Source: UBA1858 sp965227695 (GTDB taxonomy: Bacteria > Pseudomonadota > Gammaproteobacteria > UBA4575). From it: a stretch of DNA of 64,000 nt. Numbering within the stretch: the first letter of the stretch is position 1; every line of letters begins with the position of its first letter. Both the position numbers and the translations under genes were made by a program. The stretch covers positions 2,046,001 to 2,110,000 of the forward strand of contig OZ245760.1 of NCBI GenBank assembly GCA_965227695.1, written 5' to 3'. Below are positions 7,857 to 17,013 of the stretch, piece after piece. The notes beneath the pieces were generated by a model. The model saw only the letters and a program-made list of their open reading frames with translations. It made no database searches and was not told the origin of the DNA.

Positions 7857-9077
7857 ATGAGAACAGAACAAATATCTACAAATAGTAACTCAACATCGAC
7901 GATCAGATATGTTTTACTTATTTCAAAAGATACGCAAAACAGTAAAAAGTATTCACAGTATTTGTCATCTATTGATAATCAAAACTATGTTGTATTACTA
8001 GCCAAAAATAGCAATGAAGCTGGTAATATTATAAACGAAGAAGTTGTGGATGCGATATTGATTGACAACGAAAGTCTTGGAAGTTCAAGTATTGATATTT
8101 TGCGAGACTTTAAAAGCAATAGCTCTTTATCATATGTACCACGCATAATCCTGGTCGCTGACAGTATTAATAATGATGATAAAAAGTTCTATCACTATGG
8201 TGCTATAGATTGTGTCAATAAGCCTACAATTACACCTTCGTGCCTGCATCGTGCGATAAGTGTTGGCGTCGAAAAAATGCTACTAAAGGCAAGAGTTAGT
8301 GAAAAAACTACGCAGCTATCAGACATGGCTAGGCGTATCAAAACTTTCAATGGTGAATTAATAAATGCAGTTAACAAGACATCTAAACAGATTAAAACGC
8401 CGCTTGCAGTAACCCGAGAAATGCTTGATATGCTATCTGAGCAAATGTACGAACAAATTTCAACTGAAAATTGTCGCATGTTAAAAGCTGGTATTGAAAG
8501 TATTGATAAAATATCCACTTATATGGATGAACTGGTGAATGTCGCACAATCCACTCAACGTCATGAATATCCATTATCCAAGAAAAAACTTAATACCAAT
8601 GAGTTAGTTCAGGATGCAATGAGTCGTATTGTAGAACAGGCCAATGAAAAAGATATAAAAATAGTACAACATTGTGGCAATACAATACCTGAGATATGGG
8701 GAGATCGATTCTATCTACACCAGGTAATTACGACTATTTTATTAAATGCGATAAAACATATGAACTCAAATGGAACTCTCAAAATAAATGTTCAAAAGGA
8801 TACGCCGTTGAGCCCTTATTTGCTAATTTCTATTCATGACACCGGCAAGGGCATTCATCCAAATTTTCTCGATCATATCTTCACAGAACTAACACCATCA
8901 GATGAATTAATTGAAATTGATCATTTTGAACGATTAGACATAGGGCTATTCACTTGTGAAAAGATTATCGATGCTCATGAAGGTGAGATCATCGTTGAAA
9001 GCGCGATTGGAGTAGGAAGCAAATTTACTTTGAGGCTACCTATCTATGACGCAGATAATATAGCTGAAGTTGCTTGA
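7857..9077 (+). CDS. receiver-histidine kinase hybrid lacking the phospho-His
   Basis: A 406-residue cytoplasmic protein. Start ATG 7857 has AGG eight bases upstream. Residues about 15-140 are a receiver domain with a candidate phospho-Asp (LIDNES, D70) and the conserved Lys (VNKPT, K122). Residues about 155-230 are a HisKA-like dimerisation helix pair. Where active kinases read SHExRTPL this one reads SKQIKTPL, so the phospho-accepting His is Lys (K177) and the Glu is Gln. The HATPase domain appears intact: N box (ILLNAIKH), G1 (DTGKGI), G2 (RLDIGL) and the final GSKFTLRLPI. It probably binds ATP but cannot autophosphorylate at the usual site. It may act as a pseudokinase or signal through conformation. 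A second receiver follows after 17 bp. Confidence 0.82.
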   Translation: MRTEQISTNSNSTSTIRYVLLISKDTQNSKKYSQYLSSIDNQNYVVLLAKNSNEAGNIINEEVVDAILIDNESLGSSSIDILRDFKSNSSLSYVPRIILVADSINNDDKKFYHYGAIDCVNKPTITPSCLHRAISVGVEKMLLKARVSEKTTQLSDMARRIKTFNGELINAVNKTSKQIKTPLAVTREMLDMLSEQMYEQISTENCRMLKAGIESIDKISTYMDELVNVAQSTQRHEYPLSKKKLNTNELVQDAMSRIVEQANEKDIKIVQHCGNTIPEIWGDRFYLHQVITTILLNAIKHMNSNGTLKINVQKDTPLSPYLLISIHDTGKGIHPNFLDHIFTELTPSDELIEIDHFERLDIGLFTCEKIIDAHEGEIIVESAIGVGSKFTLRLPIYDADNIAEVA

Positions 9078-9094
9078 ACCGGAGACATTTAGTA

Positions 9095-9505
9095 ATGTTT
9101 ACAGATGATTATGCTACGTATAACACGAAGAAAAGTATTGTAATAGTAAGCTGTGATGAAATATTCTCTTCTACTGTTAAAATGAGATTAGAAGCAAATG
9201 GATATAAAGCTAGCACAATACACAAAACTATTCTTAACAAGGATGTCATTGATAATATTAAACCTGACTTATTACTCTACGACCTAAATGACTTAAAAGA
9301 TAATAACGACAATAAACAAGCATGTACACAATTAAGTTCAATTGATAAGATAAAAATAATATACTTTGGGACCAGGCAGGATATCAAGCATAAATGGTCT
9401 GCATTGAGTAATGGGTTAGCTGGCTTTGTAGAAATACCATATCAATCAGATGAGTTGTTATCTCAAATCGAGAATGCATTATTAACCAATAGTCTCTGCG
9501 AATAA
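9095..9505 (+). CDS. stand-alone receiver domain, conserved Lys missing
   Basis: A 136-residue CheY-like protein of the alpha/beta receiver fold: KSIVIVSCDEIFSSTVKMRLEANGY, then the phospho-Asp strand DLLLYDLNDL (D63), then IIYFGT and GLAGFVEIPYQSDELLSQIENAL. In active receivers the last motif reads KP; here the Lys position is Ile (IPYQ, residue 114), so normal phosphorylation signalling is doubtful. Start ATG 9095 has GGAG ten bases upstream. An alternative TTG at 9074 would overlap the stop of the upstream kinase-like gene. The two genes form an operon and likely work together. Confidence 0.75.
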   Translation: MFTDDYATYNTKKSIVIVSCDEIFSSTVKMRLEANGYKASTIHKTILNKDVIDNIKPDLLLYDLNDLKDNNDNKQACTQLSSIDKIKIIYFGTRQDIKHKWSALSNGLAGFVEIPYQSDELLSQIENALLTNSLCE

Positions 9506-9973
9506 ATGCTAAAGTCATATTCATGAATATTTTTAAAGACATGGAAATATCGTAGCAGTCTCTCTATTTCACGAATTAAATTTGCAAATTAACAATGAAG
9601 CATCTTAAGCGATTGATTTTATATGTCAAAAAGACACTACAATCAAACATTCATAATACACCCCATCTATAAATTTCGTGCACCCATACGAACACTGATT
9701 TGAATATAAGAATTTAGTAATATATATGTCAATAGTTTGATGTCATTATCCCATCGGTCTGACAGCTATGTCATTTAATCTTCTTTAACGTGATTATTCC
9801 ATTATTATACTAGTATTTTATCCATACTATACGTAAGAATTCGATGATTAGAACTATTTAATTATCTCTGATGATAGCTATGTTAAGAAAGTCATATATT
9901 CTCGTTGATAATACAGATTAATTTCGATTAAGTGTAGATTGCTACAATTACCAGTATTCATAATAGTTTAGTT
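9506..9973. other. AT-rich intergenic region
   Basis: About 470 bases without a supported gene, terminator or RNA. It precedes the FHA-GGDEF gene. Confidence 0.45.
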
Positions 9974-10873
9974 ATGGCCATATCTGATCAAAGCACACTT
10001 ATCTGTAACCCCCCTACTATACTCCAACAGAGTAAGCTGACCACTTTAAATCCGATATTGGTTTGTATCAATGGCGAACAATCTGGTGATGTTTTTCACT
10101 TGGTTGATCGTGAAAAATGGATAATAGGAAGCGAAATAAATTCTGAGATCAATATCGTGGACCTGGGGGTATCACGTGCGCATGCAGAAATCACTATTCA
10201 AAAGAACAATTATTATATCAGGGACCTAAATAGCTCAAACGGTACCTTTCTAAATGGTGAAAGAATTGTCGATGCAAAAATCAATGATGGTGACCAAATA
10301 AACGTTGGGTCAAAAACCATATTTAAATTCAGTTTGAGTAATTCAATTGAAGCTAATTATATATCAAGAACAAGTCAGAAGCTTGAAATAGATGAACTAA
10401 CGGGCATATATAATAAGCGCGCATTTATTGTAAACCTACATAAACAGATTATATTGGCTAAAAACAAAAGTACCCCACTTATCTTATTTATGGGAGATAT
10501 TGATCATTTCAAACAAATTAATGATACGTATGGTCATGTTATAGGGGATCAAGTGCTATCAAATATTGCTCACTTATTAAAAAATGCTTTTAGAAATTCT
10601 GACTATACATGTCGATATGGTGGCGAAGAATTTGCTGTTATATGCCCTTATACTACAGTAAGTGTGGCAACAGGAATTGGAAAACGCGTATTAAAGAATG
10701 TTGAATCTCATGTTTTCACCACAGCGCAAAATGTATTTAACGTGACATTAAGTATGGGCATCTCTTCATACTCGCCTAAAATTCACAAAAACATGTCGGA
10801 TTTCGTGAATTCCGCTGACCGAGCATTGTATAAAGCTAAGCAACGGGGTCGCAACTGCATAGTGACAGCATAA
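9974..10873 (+). CDS. FHA-GGDEF diguanylate cyclase
   Basis: A 299-residue cytoplasmic protein. Residues about 28-120 are an FHA domain with VSRAHAEI (S67, H70) and LNSSNGTFLNG. The phosphothreonine-contacting Arg of the usual IGR motif is Ser (IGSE, S53), so phosphopeptide binding may be altered. Residues about 138-299 are a GGDEF domain with metal ligands in GDIDHFKQINDTYGH and signature RYGGEEF (216-220). An RxxD inhibitory site (R207-D210) lies five residues before it, as in product-inhibited cyclases. It should make c-di-GMP from two GTP. Start ATG 9974 has no strong ribosome site. It lies among other c-di-GMP and signalling genes. Confidence 0.88.
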   Translation: MAISDQSTLICNPPTILQQSKLTTLNPILVCINGEQSGDVFHLVDREKWIIGSEINSEINIVDLGVSRAHAEITIQKNNYYIRDLNSSNGTFLNGERIVDAKINDGDQINVGSKTIFKFSLSNSIEANYISRTSQKLEIDELTGIYNKRAFIVNLHKQIILAKNKSTPLILFMGDIDHFKQINDTYGHVIGDQVLSNIAHLLKNAFRNSDYTCRYGGEEFAVICPYTTVSVATGIGKRVLKNVESHVFTTAQNVFNVTLSMGISSYSPKIHKNMSDFVNSADRALYKAKQRGRNCIVTA

Positions 10874-11282
10874 TAAAACTCTACTATAAATTATATAATC
10901 CATATTAACGGACTATATTATGTATATATACACTTTCATCTTGATTTATTTCTGAAGATGATGGTTGAATCTTGTCGGTCTTATATCTAATTAGACAGTA
11001 GTTATTCGATAAATAAATCTCAGATTAATACTTTCTGAGTTATATTACGCGTATAATTTCCCCCATCTACCTGAGTAAACACAGATATACTCACCTAGTA
11101 TTCGAAGAGATCAGTTTAATATCATACATAAAAACACTGATATTATTAAATTATTTATATTTCTCTACTTAACATCCTAAATCGTGTCCGCTAGGTCATA
11201 TTTATATTCTTTAATTATTACGATTGGTGTTAGTCTCATTTAATTAGTAACAAGGCTGCAAATCTAATGCAGATTTAACCCT
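10874..11282. other. AT-rich intergenic region
   Basis: About 410 bases upstream of the GGDEF-EAL gene with no supported reading frame. A short inverted repeat (AAATCT and AGATTT separated by five bases) ends just before the next start codon and could affect its translation. Confidence 0.45.
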
Positions 11283-13529
11283 ATGAAACATCAGTTCATT
11301 ATTTCGAAACTCAATCGGTTAAGCATAAAAAATCGAATTATTGTACATATAGCTGTTACATTTTTTGTTACATTAGCGTTATTGTTAGCCGTTTTTACAC
11401 AGCTAAAACAAGTTAATTATAAATTCCAGGAATTATCAGAATTTAATAGTGCCTCGGTAAGAGATGTCAGTAACATAAACGAAAAGTATCTCAAATATAT
11501 TATTTCAACTGAACGTCTATTTCATGCATATCGAAGCGATATGCATGATAGTTCTGAATTACGCACTTTGATTGCTGAAGTACGAAAAACGCAATCGGCG
11601 TTTGATAAGAGTCTTAACGCTTATATAACATACCTGGATCGTCTTAAATTAGATCGGTTATCTAACAATATAATCAACGAATATTATATTCTTCGTGATC
11701 ATTTTTCATCAATTAATACTTATTTTAATCAGAATTCAGAAAAAGTAGAAACGTTGGCTTCTCACATAAAGAATGATAAAACGCATATAAAGTTGATTCA
11801 AAATACACAAATAGAGCGTTCGATTTCAGATATTGCTATTGATCTTGATATTATTGAATCACGACTGAAACAGCTTGAAATAAAAGCAAGCCATCTTATT
11901 CAAAAGGAAATAAAAAACTTATTATTGCTTTTTGGATTTGCTATTGGCTTCCTTCTCTTATTAACTTATACATCAGGTTGTATACTGGCAAAAAGTATTT
12001 CAAGCCCTCTTCAAAATATATCGACTTGTTTACTAAAGTTATGTCAAGGTAATACTAGTATTTCTATCCCAAGAAATTATTGTTGCGAACTAGGCATTTT
12101 ATCATCTTCCATTGAAATGTTTCGTCAATCTTTAATTAGCGAGAAAATTACGCAAAAAAAACTCAAAAATTTAGCTTTACATGATACTTTAACAAATTTA
12201 CCAAACCGTATCTATTTTAAACTGGAATTAGAAAAACAAACAAAAAACTCATTGTTTAATAAGACTGAATTAGCCGTTATTTTAATGGACCTTGATTATT
12301 TCAAAAATATTAATGATACGTTTGGCCACACAATTGGTGACAAATTATTAAAAATATTTTCCAAGCGTATAAGTCAGCATTTGCATTCAGGCGATACTAT
12401 AGCAAGACTTGGTGGAGACGAATTTGCATTAATCTTGCCTTCTCTTGCAAACAAAGAAGAAATTAACATATATAAAAGCAAATTTAAGCAGGCTGTTAAT
12501 AAAGAATTTAATGTGGATGACAAAGAATTTTTTATTGGAACTACGATGGGAATTTGCTTTCTCGAAGATGAATGTACACCGGAGGAACTTCTACGCCGTG
12601 CTGACATTGCTCTACATGAAGCCAAGAACCTTGGAAGAGGCAGCATATGCGTCTTCTCTGAGCACCTTAATCAAATTGCTCGTACCAACCATACTATGGA
12701 GAATGACTTAAGACGTGCGATAGATAAGAATGAATTATTTCTGGAATTTCAGCCACAGCATTGCCTTGAAACTAACAGATTGATAGGCATTGAAACCTTA
12801 TTGCGTTGGAAACACTCAGAGCATGGACTTATTTCTCCAGCATACTTTATCCCGTTCGCTGAAAAAAGCAATCTCATTGTCAATATCAGTGAATGGGTCA
12901 TTAGTGAGAGCATGAAATGCTACACTATTATTCGTGAACAGATTGAGAGTGATTTCTTAATGTCGATCAATTTATCTGCTAAGGAACTTAGATACCAGGG
13001 AGTAATTGAGCAGTTAATCAGGTGCTGTAGTGACAATAATATTGACCATCAGTTTATTGAGCTGGAATTAACAGAAAATTCAATTATGCATGATGAAGCC
13101 TCTATCGTAACTCAAACTTTACGTAAACGTGGTTTTAGTATTGCGATCGATGACTTTGGTACGGGTTATTCTTCTTTTGGAAGGCTAATAAATTTTCCAG
13201 TAGATCGACTTAAACTTGATAAATCATTTGTAGAATACTTGCCTGAGCAAGGTCAAAATGCTGCCATTGTCGAGGCTGCAATAAAACTTGGTAAGGCTTT
13301 CAATGCAAAGGTGATTGCCGAAGGTGTTGAAAATATGGCTCAAGTGGAGTTCCTTAAATCACAGCATTGTGATCAGGCACAAGGTTATTATTATTCAAAA
13401 CCGTTGCCTATGTATGATTTGATTAATTATATGATTGGACAATCGACAACATGTCAATATATAAATCAAGATGATTCAGTAGTCCTCTTTAAGCCATTTT
13501 TTAGTAATAACCTCAATAGACAAAGATAA
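11283..13529 (+). CDS. membrane GGDEF-EAL c-di-GMP enzyme
   Basis: A 748-residue inner-membrane protein. A transmembrane helix at about 19-40 and another at about 212-235 flank a helical periplasmic sensor; a HAMP-like linker follows. The GGDEF domain has intact MDLDYFKNINDTFGH and RLGGDEF (377-381) but no RxxD inhibitory site (HSGD instead). The EAL domain has ETL in place of EAL (catalytic Glu about 504 kept). It retains ELTEN, the DDFGTGYSS loop, LKLDKSF and AEGVEN, so phosphodiesterase activity is expected. Both activities may be present, with the sensor setting the balance. It converges on the BLUF gene with 40 bp between stops. Confidence 0.92.
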   Translation: MKHQFIISKLNRLSIKNRIIVHIAVTFFVTLALLLAVFTQLKQVNYKFQELSEFNSASVRDVSNINEKYLKYIISTERLFHAYRSDMHDSSELRTLIAEVRKTQSAFDKSLNAYITYLDRLKLDRLSNNIINEYYILRDHFSSINTYFNQNSEKVETLASHIKNDKTHIKLIQNTQIERSISDIAIDLDIIESRLKQLEIKASHLIQKEIKNLLLLFGFAIGFLLLLTYTSGCILAKSISSPLQNISTCLLKLCQGNTSISIPRNYCCELGILSSSIEMFRQSLISEKITQKKLKNLALHDTLTNLPNRIYFKLELEKQTKNSLFNKTELAVILMDLDYFKNINDTFGHTIGDKLLKIFSKRISQHLHSGDTIARLGGDEFALILPSLANKEEINIYKSKFKQAVNKEFNVDDKEFFIGTTMGICFLEDECTPEELLRRADIALHEAKNLGRGSICVFSEHLNQIARTNHTMENDLRRAIDKNELFLEFQPQHCLETNRLIGIETLLRWKHSEHGLISPAYFIPFAEKSNLIVNISEWVISESMKCYTIIREQIESDFLMSINLSAKELRYQGVIEQLIRCCSDNNIDHQFIELELTENSIMHDEASIVTQTLRKRGFSIAIDDFGTGYSSFGRLINFPVDRLKLDKSFVEYLPEQGQNAAIVEAAIKLGKAFNAKVIAEGVENMAQVEFLKSQHCDQAQGYYYSKPLPMYDLINYMIGQSTTCQYINQDDSVVLFKPFFSNNLNRQR

Positions 13530-13569
13530 CAAATCACAGTTGTATATTTCTGTATATGCGGTTATTCCC

Positions 13570-14034
13570 TCAATTTGTGCATACATTTTGAGTGTCGCCA
13601 ATCAATTTCTTTGAAAATGATGGTGAAGACCAGAATCTTAGCATAAGCTCCTCGACTGGAAATTCAGACTCCAATGTACCATTCTTAGTTGCAAGTACTT
13701 CTTCAAATAGCCTGCTTTCAGAAATTTTCGAATTAAGCGAAGCCTTATAAGCCATTGCCCAGTCTGGGAATCTGCGATATGTTGTTGGCTCACAAAGCAA
13801 TTCAATGATTCCGGTGTGTAGCAAATCTTCTTGTATTGCTTTATAAACAATCCCCATACCCCTCTCTGGCCCCTCTATATACTGCATAAAGAATCCAGCC
13901 CTGTATAATAAAACTCCAGTTACATCTTGCTCTTTATTTCTGGCGACTGCTTTCGTTAATAAATGATCGATATCTTCAGGGCTTGGCTCATGCGTCGTAA
14001 TTGACACGTACATGAGAGAGATGAGCTCATTCAT
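13570..14034 (-). CDS. BLUF-domain blue-light sensor
   Basis: A 154-residue short BLUF protein. Flavin-site residues are all present at the canonical spacing of AppA: Tyr9 (LMYVS), Asn33 (ARNKEQDVTGVLLY), Gln51 (FFMQYIEG), Trp92 and Met94 (FPDWAMAY). It should bind FAD and switch hydrogen bonding around Tyr/Gln on blue light. There is no fused output domain, so it must act through a partner. The converging GGDEF-EAL gene and the nearby FHA-GGDEF gene make c-di-GMP enzymes plausible partners. ATG 14034 has AAGG seven bases upstream. Confidence 0.92.
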   Translation of the reverse strand: MNELISLMYVSITTHEPSPEDIDHLLTKAVARNKEQDVTGVLLYRAGFFMQYIEGPERGMGIVYKAIQEDLLHTGIIELLCEPTTYRRFPDWAMAYKASLNSKISESRLFEEVLATKNGTLESEFPVEELMLRFWSSPSFSKKLIGDTQNVCTN

Positions 14035-14445
14035 ACATAACCTTTTATTACTGGGTATAAATAGTTTAAATATTAGACATCAGTACATCAAAAGATGAGC
14101 GTTCGATTAAATAGTATATTGCCCTGTTAACTCTTGCATTTAACTCAATGCTATTTCTTATTCCCGAATATTTTTAAATTTTTCGTAATTTAAAAGCAGC
14201 ATTTAACACTCACATTTTATTCTATTTTCTTGCCTATCATATGACACAGATCAAGAGCTTTTAGCATTTACATTCTATCATTGACTTACAGGCAAACTTG
14301 AATATAAAGGACCATCTGTATTCTGCTGTGAGTGGCGAATACATAGTTTTTTATATCTATGAGCGTGGATTTTTGGCATTGTAAAGCGAATAAGCAGGCT
14401 ATACATTAGCCGCTCCACTGGACTTCCCTCAAAAAGCATGGACCA
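14035..14445. other. gap at the edge of the recombinase module
   Basis: About 410 bases. The left part is AT-rich and holds the BLUF promoter. Composition shifts toward higher GC near 14380, just before the DUF2924 gene. I found no att repeat or gene here. Confidence 0.45.
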
Positions 14446-14853
14446 ATGGCGGGTATGAATACTGATACCCTTGATGCATTCACCGGCCATCCCCTGCGCC
14501 AATTATATGTCAACGTTGTAGGTCACGCGCCACCCCCCAAGGCCAGTGTGCATTTCCTCAAGGGCAATATTGCCTGGCATCTTCAGGCACAGGCAACAGG
14601 CAAAGACCCTAATGCACTGCGCCAATCCCTGTTGCAGACATGCCAGTCTGCGCCTAAATTGAGGAAGGTGCGTTATAAGCCCGGTACGCGACTGATCCGG
14701 GAATGGCAGGGAAATGTCTATGAGGTTACTGTTCACGAACAGGGCTTTGAGTACGAAGGATCGATATACCGAAGCCTCTCTCAAATCGCCAACCGAATTA
14801 CCGGAGCACACTGCTCGGGACCGCGCTTCTTTGGTCTCGATAACAAAACCTGA
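14446..14853 (+). CDS. DUF2924 protein, recombinase partner
   Basis: A 135-residue basic protein typical of DUF2924: LRQLYVNVVG, FLKGNIAWHLQAQATG, RKVRYKPGTRLIREWQGNVYEVTV and YRSLSQIANRITGAHCSGPRFFGL. The last segment resembles a small DNA-binding module. DUF2924 genes usually sit directly upstream of a large serine recombinase in proteobacterial mobile elements. Here the stop overlaps the recombinase start (TGATG), so the two are translationally coupled. The exact function is unknown; an accessory DNA-binding role is inferred. Base composition is clearly higher in GC than the region to its left. Confidence 0.85.
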   Translation: MAGMNTDTLDAFTGHPLRQLYVNVVGHAPPPKASVHFLKGNIAWHLQAQATGKDPNALRQSLLQTCQSAPKLRKVRYKPGTRLIREWQGNVYEVTVHEQGFEYEGSIYRSLSQIANRITGAHCSGPRFFGLDNKT

Positions 14854-16517
14854 TGCAAAAAGTACGCTGCGCCATCTACACGCGTAAATCTTCCGAAGAA
14901 GGTCTCGAGCAGTCATTCAATTCCCTGCACGCCCAGCGTGAAGCCTGTGAAGCGTACATTATAAGTCAACGCCATGAAGGCTGGCGTGCATTAAAAGACG
15001 TTTATGATGATGGCGGGTTCTCCGGGGGCAATGTCGAGCGCCCTGCTCTCACGCAATTGCTTGATGCAGTGAGACAGAAAAAAGTGGATGTCGTGGTCGT
15101 GTACAAAGTGGATCGTTTAAGTCGATCCCTCGCCGACTTTGTGCGCATTGTCGATTTGTTTGATCAGCACAATGTCTCCTTTGTTTCAGTCACCCAACAG
15201 TTCAATACCTCCACCTCCATGGGACGCTTAACACTGAATGTTCTGTTGAGCTTTGCCCAGTTTGAGCGGGAGGTCACCGGCGAGCGGATTCGCGACAAGA
15301 TCGCCGCGTCAAAGAAGAAAGGCCTGTGGATGGGTGGTACGGTTCCCCTAGGTTACATAGTGAAAGACAAACAACTGGTGATTGATCAACCTGAAGCAGA
15401 CATTGTTCAGTGTATCTTCGATACGTATGTAGAAGTTCGCTGTGTAAAGATTGTCAAAGAAACCTTGGATACAAAAGGCATCCATGGCAAACAGGGAAAA
15501 CCATTTAGTCGCGGGGCCTTGTATACTATCCTCAAGAATCCCCTCTACATTGGCAAAGTTCAACACCGCGGCAAACACTTTGAGGGGGTTCATCAATCCA
15601 TTGTCAAAGAAACGTGCTGGAAACAGGCACAGACTATTCTTGAGCAAAATCGCGTCATGCAAAAGTATCGTGTGCGTGCCAGACAGCCTAGTTTACTGGC
15701 GGGATTACTGGTGGACGATCAGGGCCATGCCATGAGCCCCACCCATGCCACCAAAAACAAACGGCGTTATCGCTACTATGTCAGCCAGGCCCTCTTGCAT
15801 TATCGGACCAGTGAAGCCGGGAGTGTGCAACGTATTGCTGCCCATGAGATTGAACACCCTGTCATTCGCGCCGTACTGGATCTATTGGAGTCATCCGATC
15901 GGCTCCTGTCATTGTTTGAAAACCAATGCGGGAATGCACTCAAGCAAAAAGAAGCATTGGATAAGGCACAAAACATTGCGTCCACTTGGAAATCTCTATC
16001 CACTTCAAATCAAATTGAGTGGCTGCAGCAGATAATCAGGCAGGTCAGTGTGGGACAAATGCAGATCACTCTTCGAGTAAATCTGGCTGGTTTGGGGACT
16101 CTCCTAGGAATGGATGATTCCGTTAGAGAGTTCCATGATATCCGCATCCCCATCCAGCTAAAACGATGCGGGCTGGAAATGAAGATTGTTATCCAGAATG
16201 AGGCAGAGAAAAGTATCGATCCAAATACCTTAATAGCACTTCAGAAAGGGATTACCCAGGCGCTTGGCTGGAATGATCAATTGCTCCGTTGCACAGTCAC
16301 TTCCATTCAGGAAATTGCCAATAAGGAAAAGCTGGATCGATCTTATGTGCTCAGGCGGTTACGGCTCGCCTATCTCGCCCCCGATATCATGACCGCTATC
16401 CTGAAGGGCGACATTCCGCCCGATCTCACCCTAAATACACTACGCGATGGCTTCCCGCTCGACTGGCAACAGCAAAGAAAGCAGTTGGGTTTTGCTGAAC
16501 CTGCACCCCAAACGTGA
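14853..16517 (+). CDS. large serine recombinase
   Basis: A 554-residue site-specific recombinase. Residues 1-150 form the resolvase catalytic domain, with IYTRKSS (catalytic Ser 13 or 14), the conserved YKVDRLSRSLADF and FEREVTGERIRDKIAASKKKG. A recombinase domain follows (LGY..., RGALYTILKNPLYIGKV), then a zinc-ribbon-like and coiled-coil C-terminal region without clear Cys pairs. The length suits integrases and excisionases of this class, which act on short att sites by a double-strand break through Ser-DNA links. It lies 160 bp from a tRNA-Ser gene at the change in base composition, so it may have moved the adjoining DNA. Confidence 0.92.
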   Translation: MQKVRCAIYTRKSSEEGLEQSFNSLHAQREACEAYIISQRHEGWRALKDVYDDGGFSGGNVERPALTQLLDAVRQKKVDVVVVYKVDRLSRSLADFVRIVDLFDQHNVSFVSVTQQFNTSTSMGRLTLNVLLSFAQFEREVTGERIRDKIAASKKKGLWMGGTVPLGYIVKDKQLVIDQPEADIVQCIFDTYVEVRCVKIVKETLDTKGIHGKQGKPFSRGALYTILKNPLYIGKVQHRGKHFEGVHQSIVKETCWKQAQTILEQNRVMQKYRVRARQPSLLAGLLVDDQGHAMSPTHATKNKRRYRYYVSQALLHYRTSEAGSVQRIAAHEIEHPVIRAVLDLLESSDRLLSLFENQCGNALKQKEALDKAQNIASTWKSLSTSNQIEWLQQIIRQVSVGQMQITLRVNLAGLGTLLGMDDSVREFHDIRIPIQLKRCGLEMKIVIQNEAEKSIDPNTLIALQKGITQALGWNDQLLRCTVTSIQEIANKEKLDRSYVLRRLRLAYLAPDIMTAILKGDIPPDLTLNTLRDGFPLDWQQQRKQLGFAEPAPQT

Positions 16518-16679
16518 GCTGCCAAAATACGCTTCGAGATAATTGATCACATCCCGGATAAAACTTCGCGATTGGGATGGGTTGTGGGCACAGATTCGTA
16601 TCAATGAGCGATGCAAGTCGCTGAATTCTTGTGGGTTTCAATGTGAGGTTGAGCATCTCTGGACAGAGACACGACTGTG

Positions 16680-16769
16680 TGGCGGAGAGGGAGGGATTCG
16701 AACCCCCGGACGGTTTAACCCGTCAACGGTTTTCAAGACCGCCGCATTCGACCACTCTGCCACCTCTCC
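16680..16769 (-). tRNA. tRNA-Ser (UGA), CCA encoded
   Basis: Ninety bases fold as a class II tRNA. The acceptor strands GGAGAGG and CCTCTCC pair at the ends, with discriminator G and an encoded CCA at 16680-16682. The anticodon TGA reads on the minus strand at 16733-16735 inside CTTGAAA. A long variable arm and the GTTCGAATCCC T-loop are present. Its 3' end points toward the recombinase and the AT-rich left half, the normal side for island insertion. Confidence 0.97.
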
Positions 16770-17013
16770 TGGTCTTTATATATCAATAAGTTATAATACT
16801 TAATTGAGAATAATTATAGCTATGCTGCAAATTTTTTCAGCGTAAGTTAGCCAATAACCAATTAACAACCCATTGCGGCAGACTTTTTAACATATTCACA
16901 CATTTGCAGCCAGAAAATTCTTAATCAAATCAATATAAACAGGCGACAATTTAATCAGTTTTGTCTGATTTATATTCAGACTTGCCTTTTTGTAATTATT
17001 TGCCCCCTATTGC

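Noticed and set aside
16543..16803. Plus-strand frame covering the tRNA-Ser gene
   Set aside because: It is the well-known spurious translation of the antisense of tRNA-Ser, containing a GGEGGIRTPGRFNPS-like stretch.
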